From contig NZ_JAAGLU010000020.1 of the NCBI RefSeq assembly GCF_010550245.1, forward strand, positions 124,001-188,000: a DNA stretch of 64,000 nt, in the 5' to 3' direction. This document shows positions 15,693-23,777 of this stretch, one piece after another. This stretch comes from Streptomyces sp. SID12501 (GTDB lineage: Bacteria; Actinomycetota; Actinomycetes; Streptomycetales; Streptomycetaceae). How positions within the stretch are numbered: the first letter of the stretch is position 1; each line of letters opens with the position of its first letter. The position numbers were made by a program, and so were the translations under genes. Below the pieces are notes generated by a model. The model saw only the letters and a program-made list of their open reading frames with translations. It ran no database searches and had not been told where the DNA came from.

Positions 15693-16649
15693 ATGCACAC
15701 CGACCTCGTGGCCGCGCTCGACATCGGCGGCACCAAGATCGCCGGAGCGCTGGTGGACGGCCACGGCCGGATCCTGCTGCGCGCACAGCGCCCGACGCCC
15801 GCGCTGGAGGCCGGCGAGAGCGTGATGCGGGCCGTCGAGGAGGTCGTCGCCGAGCTGACCGGACCGCCGTTGTGGGTACGCGCGACGGCCGTCGGTATCG
15901 GCAGCGCGGGCCCGGTGGACGCTTCCGCGGGCACGGTGAGCCCGGTGAACGTGCCCGGCTGGCGCGGCTTTCCGCTCGTCGAACGCGTCCGGGCCGTGAC
16001 CGGTGGCCTGCCCGTCGAACTGATCGGCGACGGCGTGGCGATCACGGCGGCCGAACACTGGCAGGGTGCCGCCCGAGGCCACGACAACGCGCTGTGCATG
16101 GTCGTCTCGACCGGCGTCGGCGGCGGCCTGGTCCTGGGCGGACGGCTGCACCCCGGACCCACCGGCAACGCCGGCCACATCGGGCACATCAGCGTCGAAC
16201 TCGACGGTGACCCCTGCGCCTGCGGCTCCCGCGGCTGCGTGGAACGCATCGCCAGCGGCCCCAACATCGCGCGCCGCGCGCTGGCGAACGGCTGGCAGCC
16301 GGGCTCCGGCGGCGACATCTCGGCCGCCGCCGTGGCCGAGTCGGCACGGACCGGCGACCCGATCGCCGTCGCTTCCTTCACGCGGGCGGCCCAGGCGCTC
16401 GCGGCGGGCATCGCCGCCACCGCTGCCCTCGTGGAGATCGACGTCGCAGTGATCGGCGGCGGCGTGGGCAAAGCCGGCGACGTCCTGTTCACGCCCCTGC
16501 GTGCGGCCCTGAAGACCTACGCCACGCTGTCGTTCGTCCAGCGCCTGGAGATCGTACCGGCGCAGATGGGCACGGACGCGGGCCTGGTCGGCGCTGCAGC
16601 GGCGGCGCTGACGCGCAGGGCGGACGACACGGCCGAGGCGAGCGTCTGA
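15693..16649 (+). CDS. ROK family sugar kinase
   Basis: This 318-residue protein is a ROK (repressor, ORF, kinase) family protein without a DNA-binding domain, so a sugar kinase such as glucokinase or N-acylhexosamine kinase. The ATP site is ALDIGGTKIAGALVD near the N-terminus, the phosphate-binding region is VVSTGVGGGLVLGG, and the zinc motif is CACGSRGC (about residues 175-182). The ATG follows AGGGAG eleven bases upstream. It diverges from a LacI regulator across a perfect palindrome, pointing to sugar-responsive expression. The sugar cannot be told from sequence. Confidence 0.88.
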   Translation: MHTDLVAALDIGGTKIAGALVDGHGRILLRAQRPTPALEAGESVMRAVEEVVAELTGPPLWVRATAVGIGSAGPVDASAGTVSPVNVPGWRGFPLVERVRAVTGGLPVELIGDGVAITAAEHWQGAARGHDNALCMVVSTGVGGGLVLGGRLHPGPTGNAGHIGHISVELDGDPCACGSRGCVERIASGPNIARRALANGWQPGSGGDISAAAVAESARTGDPIAVASFTRAAQALAAGIAATAALVEIDVAVIGGGVGKAGDVLFTPLRAALKTYATLSFVQRLEIVPAQMGTDAGLVGAAAAALTRRADDTAEASV

Positions 16650-16775
16650 GAGCCACGAGCCGATCGTCCGATCCGGGTGGGAACCGGTGAAGTGACGCGA
16701 ACGGCAGGACGTCCTGGCGGCAGCCGCGGTGTCGGTGCCCGGCCGCGCCAGGGGGTCCGGTCATGCCGTGCGACG

Positions 16776-16916
16776 TCAGGCCGGCAGGGCGCAGGGCCGG
16801 CGCGGTTGCGTGAGGACGTCGGCGACGCCCCGGATCTCGGTGATCCGCCCGTCGGCGAACCGGCCGATGAAGATCTCGCTGCACCGGACGCCGTGACCCC
16901 GGCCCCGGTTCGGCAG
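16776..16916 (-). pseudogene. Truncated SnoaL-like remnant
   Basis: On the minus strand a short frame reads GHGVRCSEIFIGRFADGRITE then IRGVADVLTQ before a stop at 16776-16778. EIFxGRFxDGRITEIRGVADVL is the C-terminal end of SnoaL-like or NTF2-like ester cyclase proteins, which are normally 130 or more residues. The preceding part and any start codon are missing and the upstream sequence in this frame is not protein-like. It sits between the ROK kinase and a small secreted-protein gene. Probably a decayed gene fragment; identification is by eye. Confidence 0.5.
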
Positions 16917-16927
16917 TTGAACCGGGC

Positions 16928-17131
16928 ATGAAGAAGCGCAGCATGCTCGCCATCGCCTCCCTCGCCACCGGGTTCGTCGTCGCGGCGATCACCCCCTCCC
17001 ACGGTCTCGGGGCCGACGCCCTCGGTGATCTGAACGTGGACGACACGCTCAGCGCCCTCGACCACACCGTCGCCAGCGACAGCCTGGCCGTGGACGAGAG
17101 CCCGCTGGGAGGTAACGGCACCACTGGCTGA
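16928..17131 (+). CDS. Small secreted protein
   Basis: This 67-residue protein starts MKKRSMLAIASLATGFVVAA, a clear Sec signal peptide with a basic start and hydrophobic core, probably cleaved after about residue 26 (SHG). The mature peptide of some 40 residues is acidic and rich in Asp, Leu, Ser and Ala (GDLNVDDTLSALDHTVASDS). It is not recognised. It stands alone and is followed by a strong terminator, so it is a single-gene transcript. Similar small exported proteins in Streptomyces can be morphogenetic or uncharacterised; no chaplin-type hydrophobic repeat is present. Confidence 0.72.
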   Translation: MKKRSMLAIASLATGFVVAAITPSHGLGADALGDLNVDDTLSALDHTVASDSLAVDESPLGGNGTTG

Positions 17132-17150
17132 CGAGCACAAAAGGGGTCGA

Positions 17151-17192
17151 AGTGGCGCCGGTGTACCCGTGTGACGGGGCACCGGCGCCACT
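17151..17192 (+). terminator. Terminator of the small secreted gene
   Basis: AGTGGCGCCGGTG (17151-17163) pairs perfectly with CACCGGCGCCACT (17180-17192). The 16-base loop contains a further small stem, CCCG and CGGG. It starts 19 bases after the stop codon of the small secreted protein. Confidence 0.82.
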
Positions 17193-17275
17193 GTGTCGGC
17201 GGCCTCAACTGGATCTGGTTTCCGTGGCAGGGTGGAGCGGGCAAGCCTCAGGGGTCCAACAGAAGAGGGGGAAAT

Positions 17276-18334
17276 GTGATCGTCGTCTGGGTCAACGGCG
17301 CGTTCGGTGCGGGGAAGACCACCACCGCACGGGAACTGAACGAACTGATCCCGAACAGCACGCTCTTCGACCCCGAGGTCATCGGCGGCGCACTCGCGCA
17401 TCTGCTGCCGCCCAAGCGCCTCGCCGAGGTCGGCGACTTCCAGGACCTGCCGATCTGGCGGCGGCTCGTCGTGGACACAGCGGCCGCCATGCTCGCCGAG
17501 CTCGGCGGGACCCTGGTGGTGCCCATGACGCTGCTCCGCCAGGAGTACCGCGACGAGATCTTCGGCGGTCTCGCCGCCCGCCGGATCGCGGTCCGCCATG
17601 TGCTCCTCGCTCCGGCGGAAACGATCCTGCGCGAGCGAATAGCCACCCGGGAGATCCCACCGGACCTCCCGGACGGAGAGATACGCGTACGGCAGTGGTC
17701 GTACGACCAGATAGAGCCGTACCGGACGGCCCTCGCCTCCTGGCTCACCGCCGACGCCCACCCGGTCGACACCAGTGCCCTCACCCCGTACGAGACGGCC
17801 GTGCGGATCGCCGAGGCCGTCGGCACCGGGACCGCGCCCGTGTGCGACATCGTGCAGACCCCGGAACCCGTCGGCGAGACGGTGGCCTCCGGGGTCCTGC
17901 TCTTCGACGAACACGACCGGGTCCTGCTCGTCGACCCGACCTACAAGGCCGGCTGGGAGTTCCCCGGCGGAGTCGTCGAGCGCGGCGAGGCACCGGCGCG
18001 CGCGGGCATCCGCGAGGTCGCCGAGGAGACGGGCATCCACCTCACCGACGTACCCCGGCTCCTCGTCATCGACTGGGAGCCTCCCGCGCCGCCCGGCTAC
18101 GGCGGGCTGCGCCTGCTCTTCGACGGCGGGCGGCTCGACAGCGCCGAGGCCGGGCGGCTGCTGCTGCCCGGCCCCGAACTGCGCGGCTGGCGCTTCGTCA
18201 CCGAGGAGGAGGCCGCCGACCTGCTCCCGCCTGTCCGCTACGAGCGCCTGCGCGGGGCGCTGCGGGCGCGCGAGCGGGGTGCCGCGCTCTACTTGGAGGC
18301 GGGGGTGGCGGTGGGACAGCCCGAGGTGGAGTAG
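17276..18334 (+). CDS. TmrB-like P-loop protein fused to Nudix hydrolase
   Basis: This 352-residue fusion has two domains. Residues 1-180 start VIVVWVNGAFGAGKTTTARE, a Walker A P-loop closely like the start of TmrB-type tunicamycin-resistance and related nucleotide-kinase proteins. Residues about 200-340 are a Nudix hydrolase with a complete box: Gly, then GE, RE, EE and TGI in GVVERGEAPARAGIREVAEE followed by TGI. Nudix enzymes cleave nucleoside diphosphates linked to another group. GTG 17276 with GAGGGGG upstream was chosen because TmrB-like proteins begin at this sequence. It could act on nucleotides or toxic nucleoside analogues; the substrate is unknown. Confidence 0.85.
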   Translation: MIVVWVNGAFGAGKTTTARELNELIPNSTLFDPEVIGGALAHLLPPKRLAEVGDFQDLPIWRRLVVDTAAAMLAELGGTLVVPMTLLRQEYRDEIFGGLAARRIAVRHVLLAPAETILRERIATREIPPDLPDGEIRVRQWSYDQIEPYRTALASWLTADAHPVDTSALTPYETAVRIAEAVGTGTAPVCDIVQTPEPVGETVASGVLLFDEHDRVLLVDPTYKAGWEFPGGVVERGEAPARAGIREVAEETGIHLTDVPRLLVIDWEPPAPPGYGGLRLLFDGGRLDSAEAGRLLLPGPELRGWRFVTEEEAADLLPPVRYERLRGALRARERGAALYLEAGVAVGQPEVE

Positions 18335-18349
18335 GGGTTCCTGGCGGGC

Positions 18350-19705
18350 TCAGGATGCGGCGTAGTTCCGGAGGAACAGGGCCTCTGTCACCGACAGGCG
18401 CTCCAGTTCCTCCGGGGACACGCTCTCGTTCACCGCGTGGATCTGCGCCTCCGGCTCGCTCAGGCCGATCAGCAGGATCTCGGCCCCCGGGTAGAGCGAC
18501 GCGAGCGTGTTGCACAGGGGGATCGAGCCGCCCTGGCCCGCGTACTGCATCTCCTGGCCCGGGTACGCGACCGCCATCGCCTCCGCCATCGCCGCGTACG
18601 CCGGGCTGGTGGTGTCGGCACGGAACGGCTGGCCCTCGCCGATCTGTTCCGTGCTCACCCGCGCGCCCCACGGCGTGTGGGCCGTCAGGTGCGCCTCCAG
18701 GAGCTTCGTCGCCGCCGCCGCGTCCACGCCCGGCGGCACCCGCAGGCTGACCAGCGCGCGGGCGGTCGCCTGCACGGACGGGGTCGCGCCGACCACCGGA
18801 GGGCAGTCGATGCCGAGGACCGTGACCGCCGGACGCGCCCAGATCCGGTCGGCGACCGAGCCGGAGCCGATCAGCTCCACACCGTCGAGCACCCTGGCGT
18901 CCGTGCGGAACTGCTCCTCGTCGTACCGGAGTCCGTCCCACGACGCCTCGTCCGTGAGCCCGTCGACCGTCGTCGAACCGTCCTCGGCCCGCAGCGAGTC
19001 GAGTACGCGGATCAGCGCGCCCAGCGCGTCGGGCGCGGCACCGCCGAACTGGCCCGAGTGGAGATTGCCTTCGAGAGTGTCGATGCGGATGCGTACGAGG
19101 GCCATGCCGCGCAGCGTCGCGGTGACCGTCGGCAGGCCCAGCCGGAAGTTGCCGGAGTCGCCGATGACGATCGCGCTGGCGGCGAGCAGCTCCGGGTGTT
19201 GCTCGGCGTACCGCTGCAGACCGCCCGTGCCCATCTCCTCCGAACCCTCGACGATCACCTTGACGTCGACCGGGACGCCGCCGTTCGCCTTCAGGGCACG
19301 CAGCGCGAGCAGGTGCATGATGAGGCCGCCCTTGCAGTCGGCGGCGCCGCGCCCGTACCAGCGGCCGTCGCGCTCGGTCAGCTCGAACGGCGGGGTCACC
19401 CAGCCCGCTTCGTCGAGCGGCGGCTGCACGTCGTAGTGGGCGTAGAGGAGAACCGTCTTCGCGCCCTCGGGGCCGGGCAGGAAGCCGTACACCGACTGCG
19501 TGCCGTCCGGGGTGTCGAGCAGGGCCACGTCCTGGAACCCGTCGTCGCGCAGTGCGTCGGCGACCCAGTTCGCGGCGCCTTCGCTCTCGCTCTTCGGGAA
19601 CTGCTCGAAGTCCGCCACCGACTTGAACGCCACCAGTTCGGTGAGCTCCGCCCGTGCCCTCGGCATGAGGGAGGCGACGGTCTCGGCGACCGGATTCGAG
19701 GACAT
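18350..19705 (-). CDS. M20 family dipeptidase/metallopeptidase
   Basis: This 451-residue protein is an M20/M25 zinc peptidase of the dipeptidase (CNDP-like) type. Metal ligands are visible in LLYAHYDVQPP (His and Asp), RGAADCKGGL (bridging Asp), VEGSEEMGTGG (general base Glu and ligand Glu) and IGDSG; the last His is in IHAVNESV. It probably cleaves dipeptides or acylated amino acids in the cytoplasm. The ATG follows AAGGAG by seven bases. It converges on the Nudix fusion and diverges from the reductase gene. The specific substrate is unknown. Confidence 0.9.
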   Translation of the reverse strand: MSSNPVAETVASLMPRARAELTELVAFKSVADFEQFPKSESEGAANWVADALRDDGFQDVALLDTPDGTQSVYGFLPGPEGAKTVLLYAHYDVQPPLDEAGWVTPPFELTERDGRWYGRGAADCKGGLIMHLLALRALKANGGVPVDVKVIVEGSEEMGTGGLQRYAEQHPELLAASAIVIGDSGNFRLGLPTVTATLRGMALVRIRIDTLEGNLHSGQFGGAAPDALGALIRVLDSLRAEDGSTTVDGLTDEASWDGLRYDEEQFRTDARVLDGVELIGSGSVADRIWARPAVTVLGIDCPPVVGATPSVQATARALVSLRVPPGVDAAAATKLLEAHLTAHTPWGARVSTEQIGEGQPFRADTTSPAYAAMAEAMAVAYPGQEMQYAGQGGSIPLCNTLASLYPGAEILLIGLSEPEAQIHAVNESVSPEELERLSVTEALFLRNYAAS

Positions 19706-19816
19706 GGGCACGCTCCTTGTGGGTGCGACGTTGTACGAGAGAAGTCCTGTGATCCTCCCACAGCGGACTGTGGCGACGCCCGCCGTAGGATGCGGAGGAA
19801 CAGGTGCGGCAGGCGG

Positions 19817-21049
19817 ATGGATCAGGAGCAGCAGACCATCGTGAGCAGCGAGAACTCTTCGGCGGACGACGTGGCGCAAGTGTGGGACGTCGTTGTGGTG
19901 GGCGCGGGACCCGCGGGGGCTTCGGCCGCGTATGCGACGGCGGTCGCGGGCCGCAGTGTGCTGTTGCTGGAGAAAGCGGAACTGCCGCGCTACAAGACGT
20001 GCGGCGGCGGGATCATCGGCCCCTCGCGGGACTCCCTGCCCCCCGGATTCGAACTGCCCTTCATGGACCGGGTGCACGCGGTCACGTTCTCCAACAACGG
20101 CCGCTTCACCCGCACCCGCCGCTCGAAGCAGATGCTGTTCGGCCTCATCAACCGGCCCGAGTTCGACCAGCAGCTCGTGGAGCACGCCCAGAAGGCGGGC
20201 GCCGAGCTGCGTACGGGTGTCACGGTGTTGCGGGTCGAGCAGCACGGCTCAGCGGTGCCGGACCGGCGGACGGTCGCCGTCGTCCTGCAGGGCGGCGAGA
20301 CCGTCCTCGCGCGCGCCGTCGTGGGCGCGGACGGCAGCGCCAGCCGTATAGGAGCACACGTCGGGGTGAAACTCGACCAGGTGGATCTGGGCCTGGAGGC
20401 GGAGATCCCCGTGCCGGAGACCGTCGCCGAGGACTGGCAGGGGCGGGTGCTCATCGACTGGGGTCCGATGCCCGGCAGTTACGGCTGGGTGTTCCCCAAG
20501 GGGGACACGCTGACGGTGGGCGTGATCTCCGCGCGTGGTGAGGGTGCGGCCACCAAGCGGTACCTGGAGGACTTCATCGCCCGGCTGGGGCTGGCCGGCT
20601 TCGAACCGAGCATCTCCTCCGGCCACCTGACGCGTTGCCGCGCCGACGACTCGCCGCTCTCCAGGGGCCGGGTGCTGGTCTGCGGCGACGCGGCGGGCCT
20701 GCTGGAGCCGTGGACCCGCGAGGGCATCTCGTTCGCGCTGCGCTCGGGACGGCTCGCGGGGGAGTGGGCGGTCCGGATCGCGGAGGCGCACGACGCCGTG
20801 GACACGCGCCGCCAGGCCCTGAACTACGCGTTCGCGATCAAGGCGGGGCTCGGCGTCGAGATGGCCGTCGGCCGGAGCATGCTGAAGGCGTTCGAGCGGC
20901 GCCCCGGCATGTTCCACGCCGCCCTGACCGGCTTCCGTCCCGCGTGGAACGCCTTCCGGGACATCACGCGCGGCTCCACCTCGCTGGGTGAGCTGGTGCG
21001 CACCCACCCGATGGCGGGGCGCGTCCTGACCGCGCTCGACCGGCCCTGA
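19817..21049 (+). CDS. Geranylgeranyl reductase family flavoprotein
   Basis: This 410-residue FAD-dependent oxidoreductase has the N-terminal dinucleotide fold DVVVVGAGPAGASAAYATA (about residues 22-40), LLLEKAELPRYKTCGGG, characteristic of geranylgeranyl reductases, and the second FAD motif VLVCGDAAGLLEPWTREGI. Such enzymes saturate isoprenoid chains, for instance of menaquinone, lipids or carotenoids. ATG 19817 was kept as start; GTG 19841 (VSSENSSADD) with CAGGAG upstream is an equally possible start. The convergent neighbour is a Ddn-like flavin protein, without clear functional link. The substrate is unknown. Confidence 0.87.
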   Translation: MDQEQQTIVSSENSSADDVAQVWDVVVVGAGPAGASAAYATAVAGRSVLLLEKAELPRYKTCGGGIIGPSRDSLPPGFELPFMDRVHAVTFSNNGRFTRTRRSKQMLFGLINRPEFDQQLVEHAQKAGAELRTGVTVLRVEQHGSAVPDRRTVAVVLQGGETVLARAVVGADGSASRIGAHVGVKLDQVDLGLEAEIPVPETVAEDWQGRVLIDWGPMPGSYGWVFPKGDTLTVGVISARGEGAATKRYLEDFIARLGLAGFEPSISSGHLTRCRADDSPLSRGRVLVCGDAAGLLEPWTREGISFALRSGRLAGEWAVRIAEAHDAVDTRRQALNYAFAIKAGLGVEMAVGRSMLKAFERRPGMFHAALTGFRPAWNAFRDITRGSTSLGELVRTHPMAGRVLTALDRP

Positions 21050-21075
21050 GGTGTTGGACAGGTCCCGCGGGGCGT

Positions 21076-21531
21076 TCACGGTTTGACGGTGATCCGGAAG
21101 ACGGGGTGCTTGGGAGCGGCGGCGAGCAGTTCCTCGTCGGTGGAGTTCACGTCCACGTCGCCGAAGAAGCGCCCCACTTCCCAGCCCCACTTCTTGAGGT
21201 AGGTGCGCAGCACGACCGGCTTCTCCGCGTCGGGCAGCTCGACCGCGGTGAACTCCTGTACCCGGCGGCCGACCTTGAGCTGTCCGCCGCCGGCGGCGCG
21301 CATGTTCCGCACCCATTCGGAGTGGCCGCGCGCAGAGACGAGGTACGGGCCGCCCTCGTAGGGCAGCGGGTTGACGGGTACCTGGCGCCACTCGCCGCTC
21401 TTGCGGCCGAGCACGGAGAGTTCGGCGGTGCCCATGAGGCTCACGCCGTGGCGTGCGAGCCAGCCGATGAACCCGTTCATGGCCTTGTCGAACGCCTTGG
21501 GCTTCAGGTAATGGGTCGACGCTGACGGCAT
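21076..21531 (-). CDS. Deazaflavin-dependent (Ddn-like) oxidoreductase
   Basis: This 151-residue split-barrel protein resembles the nitroreductase-family deazaflavin (F420)-dependent Ddn group. Typical blocks are LGRKSGEWRQVPVNPLPYEG, YLVSARGHSEWVRNMRAAG and the C-terminal HPVFRITV. These enzymes transfer hydride from F420H2 to quinones or other acceptors. ATG 21531 has AGGAGG five bases upstream. The gene diverges from a TetR regulator, and two nearly identical palindromes lie in between, so it is the probable repression target. The physiological acceptor is unknown. Confidence 0.87.
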   Translation of the reverse strand: MPSASTHYLKPKAFDKAMNGFIGWLARHGVSLMGTAELSVLGRKSGEWRQVPVNPLPYEGGPYLVSARGHSEWVRNMRAAGGGQLKVGRRVQEFTAVELPDAEKPVVLRTYLKKWGWEVGRFFGDVDVNSTDEELLAAAPKHPVFRITVKP

Positions 21532-21589
21532 GGTGTCCTCCTGGAGACCTGGCAAATCCCGGCAGTCGGAGAGTGCGGGAGTGTTGCTT

Positions 21590-21660
21590 GCGAGAGCACT
21601 GCTCTCGCTTGAGAACAGTCTGCCGGAGATCGGTGATCCAACGCAAGAGCACTGCTCTTG
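21590..21660. promoter_or_regulatory. Two matching TetR-type operators
   Basis: GCGAGAGCACTGCTCTCGC (21590-21608) and CAAGAGCACTGCTCTTG (21644-21660) are palindromes sharing the core AGAGCACTGCTCT, with centres 53 bases apart (close to five helical turns). They lie in the gap between the Ddn-like gene (-) and the TetR gene (+). A half-like GTGCACTGCTC follows near 21688. Probably bound by the adjacent TetR protein. Confidence 0.82.
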
Positions 21661-21719
21661 TTTCGGATCGGCGCTCTTATTTGTGTGCACTGCTCCGAAA
21701 ACGTGGAACACTCACACCC

Positions 21720-22421
21720 ATGAGCACCGCACAAGGAGCCCGCGCCCGCGCCCGGATCGAGGTCACCTCGGCGATCAAGGACGAGGCGCGCAGACAGCTC
21801 GCGGCGGATGGCGCCCCCAAGCTCTCGCTGCGGGCCGTCGCCCGCGAGCTCGGCATGGTGTCCTCCGCCCTGTACCGCTACTTCCCCAGCCGCGACGACC
21901 TGTTGACCGCTCTCATCATCGACGCCTACGACTCTCTCGGCGAGGCCGCCGAGGCCGCCCACGCAGCCGCCGCGGACACCGGCGCGCTGCGGCGCTGGGT
22001 CGCGGTGTGCGAGGCGGCGCGCGTCTGGGCGCTGGACCATCCCCACGAGTACGCGCTGATCTACGGCTCGCCGGTTCCCGGCTACAAGGCGCCCGACACG
22101 ACCGTGCCGGCCGCCTCCCGGGTGGGCCTGCTGCTGACCGGCATCGTGCGCGACGCCCACCAGAGCGTCGGTGTGGCGCGTACCCCGATCCCCGCCGAAC
22201 TGCGCCCCGAGGCCGAGCGGTTGACCGCCGACCTCGCCCCCGACCTCCCGCCGGAAGTCGCGATGGCGCTCGTCGCGGCCTGGGCGCAGGTGTACGGACT
22301 GGTCGGGTTCGAGCTGTTCGGCCAGTTCAACCGTGTGGTGGAGGACCGGGAGACGTTCTTCCGGTATGCCGTCACCCGGATCGCCCACGGGGTGGGACTG
22401 GTGTTCCCCGAGAAGGAGTAG
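21720..22421 (+). CDS. TetR/AcrR family regulator
   Basis: This 233-residue protein has a TetR helix-turn-helix in residues about 38-60 (LSLRAVARELGMVSSALYRY with FPSRDDLLTALI after it) and a larger C-terminal ligand and dimer domain of the WHG/TetR_C type (WALDHPHEYALIYGSPVPGY). It should repress the divergent Ddn-like gene and itself through the twin palindromes at 21590-21660. The ATG start is close to the low-GC promoter region. The inducer is unknown. Confidence 0.9.
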   Translation: MSTAQGARARARIEVTSAIKDEARRQLAADGAPKLSLRAVARELGMVSSALYRYFPSRDDLLTALIIDAYDSLGEAAEAAHAAAADTGALRRWVAVCEAARVWALDHPHEYALIYGSPVPGYKAPDTTVPAASRVGLLLTGIVRDAHQSVGVARTPIPAELRPEAERLTADLAPDLPPEVAMALVAAWAQVYGLVGFELFGQFNRVVEDRETFFRYAVTRIAHGVGLVFPEKE

Positions 22422-22446
22422 GGGTGCAGGCGAGGGCGGCTCCGGC

Positions 22447-22479
22447 CCTGTACTCCCCGGGGAGTACAGGTGATCACCT
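22447..22479. promoter_or_regulatory. 24-bp palindrome plus overlapping palindrome
   Basis: CCTGTACTCCCC (22447-22458) is followed directly by its exact reverse complement (22459-22470), a 24-bp perfect palindrome. AGGTGATCACCT (22468-22479) overlaps its right end. The pair ends 48 bases before the histidine kinase ATG. It is either the autoregulatory site of the response regulator or a terminator for the tetR gene; placement favours the former. Confidence 0.7.
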
Positions 22480-22526
22480 CGCCCGGTGGACGCCGTCGCC
22501 GTGCGGTGCCGTCTAGCGTGGCGGAC

Positions 22527-23777
22527 ATGGACGAGCAGCGGGTACGCGAACGCGGGGGAGGCCCACCCCAGCGATGGGGGCACGGGCCCCCATGGCGGGA
22601 GCGCCGAGACGGGGAAGGGCCGCCCGGGACGGACGGGGACGTCGGCCGGTGGCCCTGGCGTTCCACCCTCCTGCTGACCGCCTTCGTGCTCGCCGGTTCG
22701 AAGTTCGCCGCCGACCAACAGGTGGGCGACCGCGCCCACCTGGACCTCTTCGCGCGTCTCCTGCTCGTCGCCGGCTCGGGACTGCTGCTGTGGCGGCAGA
22801 GGTACCCGGTGCTCGTCGTCTTCGCCACGGCCGCGGCGGCCATGGTCTATCTCGGCGCCGGGTACCCGTACGGGCCGGTCTTCCTTACCGTGGCCCTCGG
22901 CTGCTTCAGCGCTGTCGTCGCCGGGCACCGCAAGGCGGCGTGGACGGCCGTCGGGATGCTCTGGGCCGGCCACGTACTGATCGCGCACCGGCTGTACCGG
23001 TGGCTGCCGCCGTCCGGCGACCAGGCCGCCTCCTGGGGGCAGGAGCTCGTCGTCGCCGCCTGGGTGGCGGCCGTCGTGGCGGTGGCCGAGTTGGCCCGGG
23101 TGCGGCGGGAGCAGTGGGACCGGGAGCGTGCCGAGCGCGCCCAGGCCGCCCGGCGGCGCGCCGACGAGGAGCGGCTGCGGATCGCGCGCGAGCTGCACGA
23201 CGTACTCGCGCACAGTATTTCGGTCATCAACGTGCAGGCCGGAGTCGGTCTCGCGCTGCTCGACTCCGACCCCGAGCAGGCCCGCAGCGCGCTCACCACC
23301 ATCAAGGCGGCGAGCAAGGAGGCGCTCGGGGAGGTGCGCCAGGTGCTCCACACGCTGCGCACGCCGGGGGACGCGCCGCGCGCTCCGGCGCCGGGGCTCG
23401 ACCGGCTGTCCGAGCTGGTGGAGCAGGCGGCGGGTGCGGGGCTGACCGTCGAGGTGCGGGGCGCGGCCCGGAAGCTTTCGCCGGGTACGGATCTGGCCGC
23501 CTTCCGTATCGTCCAGGAGGCCCTCACCAATGTCGTACGGCATTCCGGTTCGCGGCACGCGCGCGTGCGGGTCGACGAGGCCGACGGCGCCCTGCGGCTG
23601 TGCGTCGACGACGACGGGCCCGCGACCGGCGCCGACGCGGGTGGCAGCGGGAACGGCCTGGCCGGGATGCGGGAGAGGGCCGCCGCCCTCGGTGGCACGA
23701 TCGAAGCGGGACCGCGCGCGGACGGCGGTTTCCGCGTGCTGGCGGTGCTGCCGCTCAAGGTGAGGGAGGACCGGTGA
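22527..23777 (+). CDS. NarL-type sensor histidine kinase
   Basis: This 416-residue kinase has several N-terminal hydrophobic segments (about residues 50-190) and a HisKA_3 domain with the phosphorylated His in ARELHDVLAHSISVI, then an HATPase domain with EALTNVVRHSG (N box), DDGP and GNGLAGMRERA (G boxes). It autophosphorylates and passes phosphate to the regulator encoded next. ATG 22527 lies downstream of a possible TAGCGT -10 (22514-22519), so the transcript may be leaderless. The stop overlaps the regulator's GTG. The signal is unknown. Confidence 0.92.
   Translation: MDEQRVRERGGGPPQRWGHGPPWRERRDGEGPPGTDGDVGRWPWRSTLLLTAFVLAGSKFAADQQVGDRAHLDLFARLLLVAGSGLLLWRQRYPVLVVFATAAAAMVYLGAGYPYGPVFLTVALGCFSAVVAGHRKAAWTAVGMLWAGHVLIAHRLYRWLPPSGDQAASWGQELVVAAWVAAVVAVAELARVRREQWDRERAERAQAARRRADEERLRIARELHDVLAHSISVINVQAGVGLALLDSDPEQARSALTTIKAASKEALGEVRQVLHTLRTPGDAPRAPAPGLDRLSELVEQAAGAGLTVEVRGAARKLSPGTDLAAFRIVQEALTNVVRHSGSRHARVRVDEADGALRLCVDDDGPATGADAGGSGNGLAGMRERAAALGGTIEAGPRADGGFRVLAVLPLKVREDR

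Noticed and set aside
18437..19816. Upstream extension of the geranylgeranyl reductase gene
   Set aside because: The upstream frame runs antisense to the M20 peptidase gene and is Arg-rich; the flavoprotein fold begins near 19880.
22471..22526. Firm promoter for the histidine kinase gene
   Set aside because: TAGCGT at 22514-22519 could be a -10, but no -35 was found at the right distance, so it is mentioned only in the gene entry.
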